From contig NZ_BDHH01000004.1 in assembly GCF_001748365.1 (NCBI RefSeq), forward strand, positions 225,174 through 289,173: a stretch of 64,000 bases of DNA, written 5' to 3'. The DNA is from Fusibacter sp. 3D3. Lineage in GTDB: Bacteria; Bacillota; Clostridia; Peptostreptococcales; Acidaminobacteraceae. Positions 7,908 through 16,235 of the stretch are shown piece by piece (positions within the stretch are counted from its first letter, which is position 1; each line of letters begins with the position of its first letter). The position numbers and the translations under genes were made by a program. The notes beneath the pieces were generated by a model. It made no database searches and was not told the DNA's origin. It was given only the letters and a program-made list of their open reading frames with translations.

Positions 7908-8462
7908 TCAAAACGGGAAACACCAGTCTTCTTTAAGTAAACCCATATTGATCCGATCATGGTATTGATTTTGAACCATACAGCCTCTTCTTATTCTACC
8001 TTCTTCAAGAAATCCAAGTTTTTGTCCAATCTTGACCATCGCTATATTGCCACTCCAAGTTGAAAAACCGATTCTTTGTATAGGCATCGTCTCAAAGAGG
8101 TACTGAATCCAAAGCGCTAAAGCCTCTGCGCCGATTCCCTGTCCCCAATATGCATCTTCAGGTATATCAATTCCAACCTCGGTCATATGCGGATCAGCAT
8201 AGTCATGATATACCACAACCCAACCCACATGCTGTCCATCACTTGCTTCAATTTCTAAAAATTTATAAGGCAGCTTTGCCCCTTCATCAAGCCATTTCTT
8301 GCGCCAATTTATAAGTGCAATTAAATCATACTCAGACCACGGTGCATCCATTGACCATGCCTTCAACTTGGGATTATTCCATTTTCTATACTGCGCTATA
8401 TCAGACCTTTTTGTTTTTCTTAATGCTGCATTTGGACCTTTTATAATAAATGCATCTGACAT
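7908..8462 (-). CDS. GNAT-family N-acetyltransferase (RimJ/RimL-like)
   Basis: This 184-aa acetyl-CoA-dependent transferase is of the RimJ/RimL/SpeG-like GNAT type. N-terminal ALRKTKRSDIAQYRKWNNP is followed by the central strand TEVGIDIPEDAYWGQGIGAEAL, which contains the acetyl-CoA pyrophosphate loop (Q-x-x-G-x-G/A). The distal RIGFSTWSGNIAMVKIGQKLGF, with the conserved Asn, is followed by a GRIRRGCMVQNQYHDRINMG tail. The start ATG has a weak GGAGGGCGC site. The substrate is unknown; related enzymes acetylate ribosomal N-termini, polyamines or antibiotics. The target duplication of the foldback element touches the last base of its stop codon without changing it. Confidence 0.85.
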   Translation of the reverse strand: MSDAFIIKGPNAALRKTKRSDIAQYRKWNNPKLKAWSMDAPWSEYDLIALINWRKKWLDEGAKLPYKFLEIEASDGQHVGWVVVYHDYADPHMTEVGIDIPEDAYWGQGIGAEALALWIQYLFETMPIQRIGFSTWSGNIAMVKIGQKLGFLEEGRIRRGCMVQNQYHDRINMGLLKEDWCFPF

Positions 8463-8545
8463 CTGCGCCCTCCAAAAGAAAGAAGTATCTGATTGGAGAT
8501 ACTTCCAAATAAATGAATTCTAATACCATAGATCGTTTCAAATCA

Positions 8546-9535
8546 CTATAATTTTAAATCAATTTCGTGTATGGCCAAACTTTTGCCATCTTCTTTTAAA
8601 TATACACTTGAACGCTTAATATTTGCGATTGTCTCAAGGCCCTCTTTGATATGATATGGACTATTTACAGCCCCTAAGTATATCGCTCCAACACCCGATT
8701 CTTTTAACCCCAGTAGCTTTGAATTACCCCGTGCATCCACTTGCCAAATCTTTAGACTATTAAAGATTTCATCATCTTCATCAACCCATCCATTTCGATC
8801 CTGATCATAGGCTGAAAGTTCACCAAATCCAGAGCCCGTTTGTGGCCCAAAGAGTTCTGTCCCATCATCGATGATCCCGTTTCCATTTCGGTCAAGCGCT
8901 AAAAAACCACTCCCACTTGCAAGCCTTCTAAACGTATCCTCTTTGCCATCTAAATTGATGTCTAAGCGGATTGAATCATCACCAAAAGCAATGCCCTTTC
9001 CGTCAAGATTGAGCACAAGCGGATCTTGCATTGCACCACCAATCTGAATGAGTGTTTCGCTTTTTTCATAGTATTCTCTTGAATAGCTCAGATTCATTTG
9101 GAAGTTGATCTCTCTACCATCTGCCGTCTTAATGACACCATTTGATTCAAACGACATCTGTTCAGATTCATAGATTTCATGTGAACTCGAAAATTTAAAT
9201 CCAAAATTGGGTTGTTGTCCTGAAGATACTGAACCGCTCATACCTGAACTCTGATCCAATTTAGCAATACTTGAAAACTTAAATTCTTTACCCGTCAAAG
9301 CTGTAATAAACATCTCTAGCAAATTGATCTTTATTCGATCTTTGTCCGATAAGTAAAACATCTCGTCAACATTCTGCGTTTTATTAGAATGATTAAGTTC
9401 TAACGCATCCTCTTGCTTAAGCTGTCTGAGCATAACGGCCTTAGGACTAGATAATTCCAACTTTGTCTCTTTCTTTTCTAAATGAATTGATTGTGAAAAA
9501 GCACTTTGATTTAACGAATAATTTGAAATTCTCAT
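8546..9535 (-). CDS. EF-hand-like calcium-repeat protein of unknown function
   Basis: The protein is 329 aa. The ATG at 9535 is chosen because AAGGAGGTG lies 8 bp before it; the longer frame from 9556 would start upstream of that ribosome site. The N-terminal half is polar and serine-rich with no signal peptide. Residues around 185-265 carry Asp/Asn/Gly loops resembling dockerin/EF-hand calcium sites (DINLDGKEDTF, DRNGNGIIDDGTELFG, DQDRNGWVDEDDEIF). The motif pattern recurs in VCBS-type surface or RTX-like proteins. Its function is unknown; calcium binding is inferred. It stands alone. Confidence 0.65.
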   Translation of the reverse strand: MRISNYSLNQSAFSQSIHLEKKETKLELSSPKAVMLRQLKQEDALELNHSNKTQNVDEMFYLSDKDRIKINLLEMFITALTGKEFKFSSIAKLDQSSGMSGSVSSGQQPNFGFKFSSSHEIYESEQMSFESNGVIKTADGREINFQMNLSYSREYYEKSETLIQIGGAMQDPLVLNLDGKGIAFGDDSIRLDINLDGKEDTFRRLASGSGFLALDRNGNGIIDDGTELFGPQTGSGFGELSAYDQDRNGWVDEDDEIFNSLKIWQVDARGNSKLLGLKESGVGAIYLGAVNSPYHIKEGLETIANIKRSSVYLKEDGKSLAIHEIDLKL

Positions 9536-9847
9536 TAAACACACCTCCTTGTGCATCTATGACTTTAGAATCCATTCCTTATGCTTTATATCGGTCAAAG
9601 TGTGGCAAAAGATTATATTTTTAAAAAAATAAACGATAGGTATTCTCTATAGTTTATTTTATCATTGTTATTTAAAATCAATTTTTTTCAACTTTTTAAC
9701 AATCACTTGATATTCATACGAATGTTACGAAAAATTAACATTTATTTTCTTGCACAGCCTTTTACTGTATGTTACATTTTTACCGAGGCCTAAATTGTGA
9801 TTATTTTACTTTAAATGCTTAAATTAGATGACACAAAGGAGAAAACT
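9536..9847. other. Divergent intergenic region, AT-rich
   Basis: This gene-free stretch holds promoters for both flanking genes. On the minus strand ACCGATAT (about 50 bp upstream of the EF-hand-like gene) resembles a sigma-D/sigma-28 -10 element, but the matching -35 is poor. No structured RNA or repeat was recognised. Confidence 0.3.
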
Positions 9848-10474
9848 ATGCTAAAAAAATATCTCTCAATGATTATTTGTTTAGCACTAGTAGCAAGTAC
9901 TGCACTTATCACATTCGCGGATAATGAAACTTTAACTGCTGATGATATTGCTTACAACAATGCGGTTGAAAAAGTTGCTAAAGATAACTCTCTGTCGGGT
10001 GATATCAAACAATTAATTTTGACTGAACTTAATGCTAAACATCGAAAATCAAATATGAATACATTCAAAAACAATACAATATCTTCAAATTTAAAATCAT
10101 CTTTACTAGCAAGCGATGGATATGAGTATCGCTACACAAACACATATCAAGTTAAAGATTTTCAAAAATTTTCAAATAGATTAAATTTTTGGGCAGCAGG
10201 TACAGCACTTGCCAGTGCTAGAAAAGGGAACCTTACATTAGCTACGATCAGCGGTGTTCTATGGGTTTACTCTTCAGCGCTAACTATCAAATATGAAGAT
10301 TTTACTAGCGATACTATATTAAAAGAAGCGATCTACTGGAAATGGATTGATCAATCTACGTATGAGTACAGTATAAAGCTTCTTAGATCATATTGGTGCC
10401 AAGGCACTATACTTGATGCTTTTGATGGCAATTATTATGATACAGTTTATTTAGAAAGCGGGTTTATTGATTAA
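9848..10474 (+). CDS. Secreted protein of unknown function
   Basis: The 208-aa protein starts at the ATG at 9848, which has AAAGGAG 6 bp upstream; an in-frame upstream ATG lacks one. A clear signal peptide (MLKKYLSMIICLALVASTAL) ends near ITFA-DNE. The mature part is helical with an Ala/Gly-rich stretch (LNFWAAGTALASARKGNL) that could be a weak membrane segment, and a Tyr/Trp-rich C-terminus with one Cys. No family was recognised. The next gene, two bases downstream, encodes a small membrane protein. The pair is reminiscent of a secreted peptide or bacteriocin with an immunity protein, but this is speculation. Confidence 0.6.
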   Translation: MLKKYLSMIICLALVASTALITFADNETLTADDIAYNNAVEKVAKDNSLSGDIKQLILTELNAKHRKSNMNTFKNNTISSNLKSSLLASDGYEYRYTNTYQVKDFQKFSNRLNFWAAGTALASARKGNLTLATISGVLWVYSSALTIKYEDFTSDTILKEAIYWKWIDQSTYEYSIKLLRSYWCQGTILDAFDGNYYDTVYLESGFID

Positions 10475-10476
10475 TC

Positions 10477-10755
10477 ATGGAAAAAGATAAATTTATCAAC
10501 CTATTAAAGAATCTATTTTTCTTTGTTGGTTTAGCCTCAATTCTATATCAACAATTTTGGATAACAAACCCTATAGATATTACGCTTTATGGCCTTACTA
10601 ATATAATTACAGCTACATCCATTATACTTGGTTTACTTTTAAAGTTATATCTTGATAAATCAAAGGGAAAATCCATATCCTATCCACTTTACGTAACTCC
10701 TATACTATTAATTTTCATTGTAATTGTGATCAATCTAATGAAAATAATACGTTAA
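10477..10755 (+). CDS. Small three-helix membrane protein
   Basis: This 92-aa protein has three hydrophobic stretches (about residues 10-25, 36-57 and 70-88) separated by a Lys-rich loop (YLDKSKGKS). No soluble domain is present. Its ATG is 2 bp after the stop of the secreted-protein gene, with no independent ribosome site, so it is probably translationally coupled. Size and topology fit immunity-type proteins or small membrane adaptors. No family was recognised. Confidence 0.6.
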   Translation: MEKDKFINLLKNLFFFVGLASILYQQFWITNPIDITLYGLTNIITATSIILGLLLKLYLDKSKGKSISYPLYVTPILLIFIVIVINLMKIIR

Positions 10756-10775
10756 TCTCAGTACACATTATAAAG

Positions 10776-10789
10776 AAAAGGCTCGCTGA
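10776..10789. terminator. Left arm of a terminator split by the mobile element
   Basis: AAAAGGCTCGCTGA can pair with 21113-21126 (TCGGCAAGCCTTTT, the far side of the mobile element) over 13 of 14 positions (one C-A mismatch, one T-G pair). In the empty site this would be a bidirectional terminator between the small membrane protein gene and the convergent M15 peptidase gene. Confidence 0.6.
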
Positions 10790-10800
10790 TTTTTAGGGCA

Positions 10801-10816
10801 GTGTTCATAGGGATAC
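10801..10816 (+). repeat. Left terminal inverted repeat of the element
   Basis: GTGTTCATAGGGATAC matches the reverse complement of 21085-21101 (GTGGTCATAAGGACAAC) at 12 of 16 positions. It lies 11 bp inside the split terminator arm. Imperfect terminal repeats of this size are typical of TnpX-type elements. Confidence 0.55.
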
Positions 10817-10846
10817 TTTCTGAATCTACCTAATAATGGTGGCATT

Positions 10847-10877
10847 AAGCGGACAGCTAAGGCTGTCCGCTTTTGTT
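10847..10877 (+). terminator. Terminator inside the left end of the element
   Basis: AAGCGGACAGC and GCTGTCCGCTT form an 11-bp perfect stem with a 4-nt loop, followed by TTGTTTTG. On the plus strand it would stop transcription entering the element from the left. It lies 4 bp from the convergent recombinase stop. Confidence 0.7.
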
Positions 10878-10881
10878 TTGC

Positions 10882-12570
10882 CTAAATTACAAGTCTTAGC
10901 TCACCGTTATTCTCAGCGATAAATTCATAATCAGGTTCTGATATATCATTTTCCTTAGTAACATCATCCAGTATTCCAATGTCACGATAGTAGATCCAGA
11001 CACATTGTTCAGCAGTTCTTGAATATCTTTCAGCCTTTTCACCCACAATAATCTTGGTTATAAAGAGGTGTAACAATTCTGCGGTTAATTCTGTGATGTC
11101 TGTATATCGTTTTGCTTTCTCAATAAACAATTCGACATTGGTAAGGGAGTTTTTCAGCTTTTCCATCTTTTCTTCTGCTTTTGGTATGTTTGTTCTCAGG
11201 ATTTTTTGCTCGTCTGTATATTCTGTAGACAACATTCGGAAGTGTTCATCTGGGATTCTTCCAAGCACATTATCCTCATAAAGTCTTTTGAACAACATTG
11301 TAAGCTCCAAGTCCCTGCGTTTCATACTATCGAGTTCACGCTGCAATTTTGTGAGTTCTTTTCTTGTTTCAAAAGAATTTCGCTGATTGATATGCTCTGC
11401 AAACAGCTTTTCTTGTTGTCTTGCAAAATGAGTGACTCGTTTCAAATCATCCAAGATGATTGCAGTTAGCTGGCTTTCCCTAATATAGTGGGAAGTGCAT
11501 TCCTCTTTACCACGCTTTTTATAAGTGGAACACATGAAATTGTTTTTAGTGGATTCCATCGTATGCGCCCGATGTAGCACTAAAGTACCTTCACAATCTT
11601 CACAAAATACCAGTCCTGAGAACATATTTGGCGTATCCATTTTCTTTGGTGGACGCTTTTTATGCTTGCGAATACTTTGAACGATATCCCATAGTTCTTG
11701 GGTGATTAGTGGCTCATGGGTGTTCTTAAAGACTAGCCATTCTGATTCTGGTCTTACAATCTGCCTTTTGTTTTTGTAAGAAACTGTCGTGTGCTTCATA
11801 TTAACTGTATGACCAATGTAGGTGATATCTTCTAAAATATTGGCAATGGTGGTGTCACTCCAATTATAAGGTCTTGTGGTATCAAGGTTAGTAAGGGCAA
11901 CGCCATTTTGCTTGTAGTAATAATTAGCAGGTGTGTGAATTTGATCCTCTTTCAGTTTCCTTGAAATTTGTTTTGGACCTCTGCCCTCAGAACACAGCTT
12001 AAAAATGTAGCGAACAACTTCAGCACTTTCGAAATCTTGAACAATCAGTTTGGGGTTATCAGTACTTTTTACATAACCGTAAGGTGGCTTTGTTGCAACT
12101 CTTTCACCACGTTCTGCCTGTGCTTTTTTAACAGCTCTGATTTTCTTACTGCAATCTTTCGCATAAAAATCATTGAATAAATTTCGAAAGGGTGCAAAAT
12201 CATTGTCGCCATATAGGGTATCAACAGCATCGTTAATAGCGATAAATCTCACTTTATAGTTTGGAAACACAATCTCCATGAGCTGCCCTGTTTGAAGATA
12301 ATCACGCCCAAGTCTACTCATATCCTTTACAATAAGAGTTTCAACTTGTCCATTTTCAATGAGTGCCATAATTTCATTCCAAGCAGGTCTGTTAAAGTTT
12401 GTTCCTGAATAACCATCGTCATATAGAAATTTTAAATTCTCAAAGGCTTTATCTTCTGCATATGCGGTTAATATTAATCGTTGATTTTGAATGCTATTGG
12501 ATTCCCCCTCACGATCGTCCTCTTGACTTAGCCTTCCATAAAGTATGGTGTATTTTTCTTTGTCTGCCAT
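10882..12570 (-). CDS. Large serine recombinase (TnpX-like)
   Basis: This 562-aa site-specific recombinase integrates and excises the element. The N-terminal resolvase domain has the catalytic Ser15 (YGRLSQEDD) and the conserved VKDMSRLGRDYLQTGQ motif with active-site arginines. It is followed by the recombinase domain (KKIRAVKKAQAERG, PPYGY), a zinc ribbon (CEDC, then CSTYKKRGKEEC), a long coiled coil (about 390-470) and a C-terminal tail of the type found in Clostridia ICE recombinases. A GAGGA site precedes the ATG. The stop is about 80 bp from the inferred left end, the usual place for such genes. Confidence 0.93.
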   Translation of the reverse strand: MADKEKYTILYGRLSQEDDREGESNSIQNQRLILTAYAEDKAFENLKFLYDDGYSGTNFNRPAWNEIMALIENGQVETLIVKDMSRLGRDYLQTGQLMEIVFPNYKVRFIAINDAVDTLYGDNDFAPFRNLFNDFYAKDCSKKIRAVKKAQAERGERVATKPPYGYVKSTDNPKLIVQDFESAEVVRYIFKLCSEGRGPKQISRKLKEDQIHTPANYYYKQNGVALTNLDTTRPYNWSDTTIANILEDITYIGHTVNMKHTTVSYKNKRQIVRPESEWLVFKNTHEPLITQELWDIVQSIRKHKKRPPKKMDTPNMFSGLVFCEDCEGTLVLHRAHTMESTKNNFMCSTYKKRGKEECTSHYIRESQLTAIILDDLKRVTHFARQQEKLFAEHINQRNSFETRKELTKLQRELDSMKRRDLELTMLFKRLYEDNVLGRIPDEHFRMLSTEYTDEQKILRTNIPKAEEKMEKLKNSLTNVELFIEKAKRYTDITELTAELLHLFITKIIVGEKAERYSRTAEQCVWIYYRDIGILDDVTKENDISEPDYEFIAENNGELRLVI

Positions 12571-12653
12571 TTATAAATCCTCCTTTTCTGTTATGGCAAA
12601 CTGAGTACGGTACCACACATGATACCGTAAGCGTTGCCACAAGGCTATTGAAA

Positions 12654-12944
12654 TTAAGCCTTTTTCAAAGATTCTTCAAGTGAATTATCAATAAGGGTTA
12701 GCAATTTTTCTGTTGGTGTGGATCGCTTTACTGTAGGAAAAACAGAACAGACTCTAAATGTTCGACCCTCAATATCCATTTGGCGCTCAACGATATGGTG
12801 ACTTATATTACTCGAAATAGTAGTATCATCAAAGGTTCTATGGTAAGTTCCATAGGTGTCGTTTTTCCAAACAACTTCAGCTGTTTCATAGGCTCCAAGG
12901 ATTTTAGTAGCTAAATAGTGCTGTGCTTCTGTTTTTTTATTCAT
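12654..12944 (-). CDS. Small transposon-encoded protein (TnpW-like)
   Basis: This 96-aa protein starts at the ATG 12944, with GAGGAGGACG upstream. The C-terminal part GRTFRVCSVFPTVKRSTPTE followed by KLLTLIDNSLEE resembles the core of TnpW-type proteins of Tn4451-like elements (a beta hairpin then a helix ending in LI). The N-terminal 45 residues are specific to this protein. It overlaps the upstream ribbon-helix-helix gene by 8 bp and precedes the recombinase by 83 bp, so the three genes form one leftward unit. The function of TnpW is not established. The assignment rests on a short match. Confidence 0.55.
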   Translation of the reverse strand: MNKKTEAQHYLATKILGAYETAEVVWKNDTYGTYHRTFDDTTISSNISHHIVERQMDIEGRTFRVCSVFPTVKRSTPTEKLLTLIDNSLEESLKKA

Positions 12945-13377
12945 GAGCGTCCTCCTCAAAATCAAGCCCCATTTGGTATTTGACGGCATCTTCCATATTG
13001 ATTTTCCCACGGTTTTTTTTGACTTCTGAAACGCATCTGCCTCGAAGTTTTCGTAAATCGTCATCACTAATTTCAAGCCCTGCAGCAAGAATATTCATCA
13101 TCATACTCATTTCAATAGACAGACGAAAGAGGTTAGCAGATTGCCGATTCTCAGTCATTTTAAGCGTTCCATCAATGGCATCCAGTAGAATTTTAGAAAG
13201 ATAAGTGGTGCTATTTTGACTGGCTAAATAGCCAATATAGAAATCAACCGCTTTATAAATAAACTCAGATTTGTTTTTCATGTTGTTTGGTTCACAAAGT
13301 AGTTCCATGTTTTTAATCATAGATGGCGGTAGCCATGCGTTCACACGCTCTTTGTTTTCATATTTTTGTGTACTCAT
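12937..13377 (-). CDS. Ribbon-helix-helix DNA-binding protein of the element
   Basis: This 146-aa protein has an N-terminus of the MetJ/Arc/CopG ribbon-helix-helix form (ERVNAWLPPSMIKNMELLC followed by KNKSEFIYKAVDFYIGYL). The rest is helical with a Met-rich stretch (SIEMSMMMNILAAG). Such proteins on integrative elements are often relaxosome accessory factors or repressors. A good GGAGAGATT site precedes the ATG. Its position directly beside the 13.4-13.8-kb region of short repeats and hairpins suggests it binds there, but this is inference. It is the first gene of the leftward unit with the TnpW-like gene and recombinase. Confidence 0.65.
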   Translation of the reverse strand: MSTQKYENKERVNAWLPPSMIKNMELLCEPNNMKNKSEFIYKAVDFYIGYLASQNSTTYLSKILLDAIDGTLKMTENRQSANLFRLSIEMSMMMNILAAGLEISDDDLRKLRGRCVSEVKKNRGKINMEDAVKYQMGLDFEEDAHE

Positions 13378-13813
13378 ATAAATCTCTCCTTTTTATTAGC
13401 GTCACCTTGCACAGCACTTAGTAAATGGCGTGTTTAGGGGCTTTTGTCTAGTTACAGCACTGAAAACGTCCAAAATGCTTATTTACAGCACTATTTTGAT
13501 ATTACTGGTTTTTCTCTTAGAAGCTCCAATCGGTGGGGTTTTCCTCGGTCGGCATTGCCGTCCGATGTGATCGCTAGGGGCGTTTACAGCACCATGCTTT
13601 ATCCTGCTAATTTTTAGTATGGATTTTTAGTGGAGCCCTATCAGAAACTTCAAATTCCGCGATGAGTCCATTTTTTCTTTTCTGCAGTTTTGTGGCTCAC
13701 AATTGCCCCAAATTTTGATTATATTCGGCATCAGGCATTGTGATGCCAACGACTCTATGAATCTCCACACAGGGGCAAATAATCGCCATTTTGATTTTGC
13801 TATCAGAATTTGA
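13378..13813. other. Non-coding block with hairpin and TTACAGCAC repeats, possible oriT
   Basis: This stretch between the ATPase and ribbon-helix-helix genes has three TTACAGCAC copies (near 13452, 13483 and 13583) and a related CACAGCAC near 13411. It has one GC-rich hairpin, TCGGTCGGC-ATT-GCCGTCCGA (13545-13565), and another, GGCATCA/TGATGCC (13727-13747). Repeats plus hairpin beside an RHH gene resemble transfer or replication origins of mobilizable elements. No nic-site consensus was recognised. A 65-codon frame in 13627-13824 is not convincing. Confidence 0.4.
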
Positions 13814-14869
13814 TTAGTCAGCAATCACTTTGACAGGGTCGACAGGGTCATTAGTGGGAGCACCTACCGAAGTCCCCTGATTATCGACACTATCGTCCCT
13901 AAAGACAGAAAGTGAAATAGTGCGTTTGCCATTACTCTTTTTGAAATCCGCATAGATAAAGCGTTTGCGAAGCTCTTCAAGGTTTAGTCTGATATGTTTT
14001 GACAAAAGCCTTGATGAAATTTGATCGCCACTTTGAACAGATAGCAGGGTCGATAATTCTGTTGGCGTTCCAGTATAGCAATCTTTATCAGTCATAAAAT
14101 CAGAAATGAGAAGGACAATATCATGAAGAAGTAATTCTTTATTTTGAAAACTGTCAGATACCACTTCCCAAATATTTTCTTCATTTCGTTTCAAACTAAC
14201 TTCCCGGTACTCAATATCTCTGCCCACACAATATAGCTTCGCCTGACCACTGCCACGAACATCTTCAGAGAGAATAAAGTTAGAATCTGCTGCACCTTGA
14301 ATACCTGTTGTGCCAGAGATTCGATTGAAGGGATCATTATCATTTTCTTTTCTAAGGTGATGGATGAGCAGTATGGCAATTCCAAGTTCATCTGCAATAT
14401 TTTTTAGAACAGATAAATCACTGTAGTCACTGGCATAGCTATTATCAGTAGCAGATCCACGAATCATTTGAAGGGTATCAATGATAATCAAAACACAGTT
14501 TGGATGCTCTTCTACAAAAGTTCTGATCCGCTCTTCTAGTTCACCGCCAAGTGTTGCTTGCTCTGTACAGAAGTTAACTGCCGCAGATGCTTCATCTGTA
14601 ATTTCAAACAGTCGATTTTGAATTCGGATTTGACTGTCCTCAAAGCAAAGATACAAAGTATCACCTTGTTTTACTTTATTGCCCCAAATGTCTTCACCTT
14701 TAGAGACTGTAACAGCAAGCCAAAGAGCAAGCCAACTTTTCCCCACCTTTGGTGAGCCTGCAAGAATGTGAAGGCCATTAGATAAAAGATTTTCAATGAC
14801 AAATTCTAATGGCTGAAGTGGCATGGTCATTAATGTTTGACCATCGATGGTATTGAATCGTTTTTTCAT
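13814..14869 (-). CDS. RepA-like RecA-fold ATPase of the element
   Basis: This 351-aa hexameric-helicase-type ATPase is common on Clostridia integrative elements. Walker A is at residues 38-46 (GSPKVGKSW), Walker B at about 128-136 (VLIIIDTLQMI), and a following LLIHHLRKENDNDPFNRISGT contains the conserved His and sensor segment. The C-terminal 100 residues form a winged-helix-like region. RepA/DnaB-like proteins unwind the origin, so a role in element replication after excision is likely. Iteron-like repeats lie directly upstream of its start (14.98-15.31 kb). A GGAGGAATTACCAAA site precedes the ATG. Confidence 0.8.
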   Translation of the reverse strand: MKKRFNTIDGQTLMTMPLQPLEFVIENLLSNGLHILAGSPKVGKSWLALWLAVTVSKGEDIWGNKVKQGDTLYLCFEDSQIRIQNRLFEITDEASAAVNFCTEQATLGGELEERIRTFVEEHPNCVLIIIDTLQMIRGSATDNSYASDYSDLSVLKNIADELGIAILLIHHLRKENDNDPFNRISGTTGIQGAADSNFILSEDVRGSGQAKLYCVGRDIEYREVSLKRNEENIWEVVSDSFQNKELLLHDIVLLISDFMTDKDCYTGTPTELSTLLSVQSGDQISSRLLSKHIRLNLEELRKRFIYADFKKSNGKRTISLSVFRDDSVDNQGTSVGAPTNDPVDPVKVIAD

Positions 14870-14976
14870 TTTGGTAATTCCTCCTTAAATTTTGATTTGT
14901 TTTTTCTGAATTTGAGAGAAGCTCTTACTGTATAGGCAGTGAAAATGAATTTTTGACAACCAGTCTAGAAAAAAAT

Positions 14977-15309
14977 ATCTCTACTTATTTCCACGATGAA
15001 ACGGGTGGTTGGACGAAAAATAAATTTGCCCCTCACTACTAAGGTAAAAATTACGCTACCCTACAAAATTTTTCTTCTCGTATACTTCAACGATGGGAAG
15101 GTATGTTGTACGGAATGAATTTTTCCTCTCACTTACTTCCACGATGAAGTAGATGTCCTACAAAAAAATCTTCATCTTTTTCCATGACAAATCATAGTAT
15201 TGAGAACCAGAAAATTTATGCCCTCACTTATTTCAACGATGAGAAGCACTGCTGAGCGGAAAAAAATGCAAAAAAAAGATGCCCTCATATACTTCCACGT
15301 TGAGAAGGG
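14977..15309. repeat. Iteron-like repeats upstream of the RepA-like gene
   Basis: At least four, and up to six, copies of a degenerate 20-25-bp unit occur, with core TTCMACGWTGRGAAG. The ACGATG cores start at 14993, 15090, 15141, 15236 and (as ACGTTG) 15297. A weaker copy lies near 15170. Most are preceded by CTCAC or CTCGT. Each unit can fold weakly (CTTC/GAAG). Such repeats beside a RepA-type helicase suggest a replication origin. The remaining sequence from 14870 to 15347 shows no gene. Confidence 0.6.
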
Positions 15310-15347
15310 CATCTGCACACCTAGAAAATACTATTTTCAGCTAAAAA

Positions 15348-15893
15348 TTAATCGCCCATTTTACCGACCATCTTGTCGATGTCACCGTCACTGTCCATAA
15401 CTTTAGAGCCTTCCATATTTCCAACTTTATTACCGTTCTCGAACATATCATTGGCAGTAATTTCTTCATTTGGTTTATTGTCGTCTTCAATCCAACCGAA
15501 GCCTAAAAAATAAACTTGTTTTTGACCATTGACTATGCGTGTGTCACCCATATTAGGTGTTTTGTTCTGAGGTGATGCTGTTACATAGGATTTTGTAGTC
15601 TTAGGTATAGTAATGCTTGGGACATTGTTTGGTTTTGATTTTTCATTTGTTTTTGATACGACAGTTTTTTTCGATTCCTCAGCAATTCGTTCTTTTTTAA
15701 TTGACTGATCTAATGCTATTGTTGTGTTACTTTTTGATAAAGGCATGGAATTACTATCGGCGATAGTAATCATTGATTTAATCGAAGTGTTTGGATTAAT
15801 AACTTCGAAGGGTAGTTTATTTACCGTAGTTATCATCAGTGATGCGGCAATCAAGTTTGTCATAATTATTCTTGTTTTAATTTTTTTGTTCAT
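15348..15893 (-). CDS. DUF6550-like exported protein of integrative elements
   Basis: This 181-aa protein starts at ATG 15893, which follows AGGAGGTC. An N-terminal signal or anchor (MNKKIKTRIIMTNLIAASLM) is followed by a Ser/Thr/Lys-rich linker. The conserved C-terminus is YFLGFGWIEDDNKPNE, then MFENGNKVGNM and DGDIDKMVGKMG. As I recall, that tail is the signature of a family (DUF6550) found mostly on Clostridia ICE/IME elements. Function is unknown. Its presence supports this region belonging to the same mobile element as the recombinase. It is divergent from the HTH-Res-Mod genes. Confidence 0.65.
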   Translation of the reverse strand: MNKKIKTRIIMTNLIAASLMITTVNKLPFEVINPNTSIKSMITIADSNSMPLSKSNTTIALDQSIKKERIAEESKKTVVSKTNEKSKPNNVPSITIPKTTKSYVTASPQNKTPNMGDTRIVNGQKQVYFLGFGWIEDDNKPNEEITANDMFENGNKVGNMEGSKVMDSDGDIDKMVGKMGD

Positions 15894-16042
15894 TTTCAAG
15901 ACCTCCTTTTAATCATACACATTATCACTAGAAGGATTAGAAAGCTACGACAAATACATATCAAATCATACAAAATCACTTTAAACGCTATATTTTTATA
16001 TTCAAGTTTGCTATAATGACATTTAGATGAGGAGGTTTAAAT

Positions 16043-16234
16043 ATGGATAACAATATTAATGAGCCTTGGGTTTCAACAAATGAAATTGCAAAACATCTAG
16101 GCGTTACAAAAGATACCGTCCATAAATGGATTAAATCTGGAACCATTCCTTGCAATAGGGTTGGGAAGCTTTGGAAATTTAAAAAGTCGGAAGTTGATGC
16201 TTGGATAAAATCTGGCGGTGCAAAGGAGATATGA
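16043..16234 (+). CDS. Excisionase-type HTH DNA-binding protein upstream of Res
   Basis: This 63-aa protein is a single winged HTH of the MerR/excisionase fold: WVSTNEIAKHLGVTKDTVHKW, then IKSGTIPCNRVGKLWKFKKSEVDAWIK. The ATG has GAGGAGG 8 bp upstream. A TATAAT -10 lies at about 16013-16018. Its stop is 1 bp before the Res start, so it is co-transcribed and probably translationally coupled with the restriction genes. Such small HTH proteins often precede R-M or DEAD-helicase defence genes and may act as controllers (C-protein-like). It could equally be the excisionase of the mobile element. Confidence 0.75.
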   Translation: MDNNINEPWVSTNEIAKHLGVTKDTVHKWIKSGTIPCNRVGKLWKFKKSEVDAWIKSGGAKEI

Positions 16235-16235
16235 T

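Noticed and set aside
13627-13824. 65-codon frame on the minus strand after the ATPase gene
   Set aside because: It starts with TTG overlapping the ATPase stop and has no ribosome site or recognisable motif. It spans hairpins of the possible origin region. More likely non-coding.
14977-15309. Possible CRISPR array in the mobile element
   Set aside because: Repeats are degenerate and unevenly spaced (51-97 bp), next to a RepA-type gene; iterons fit better.
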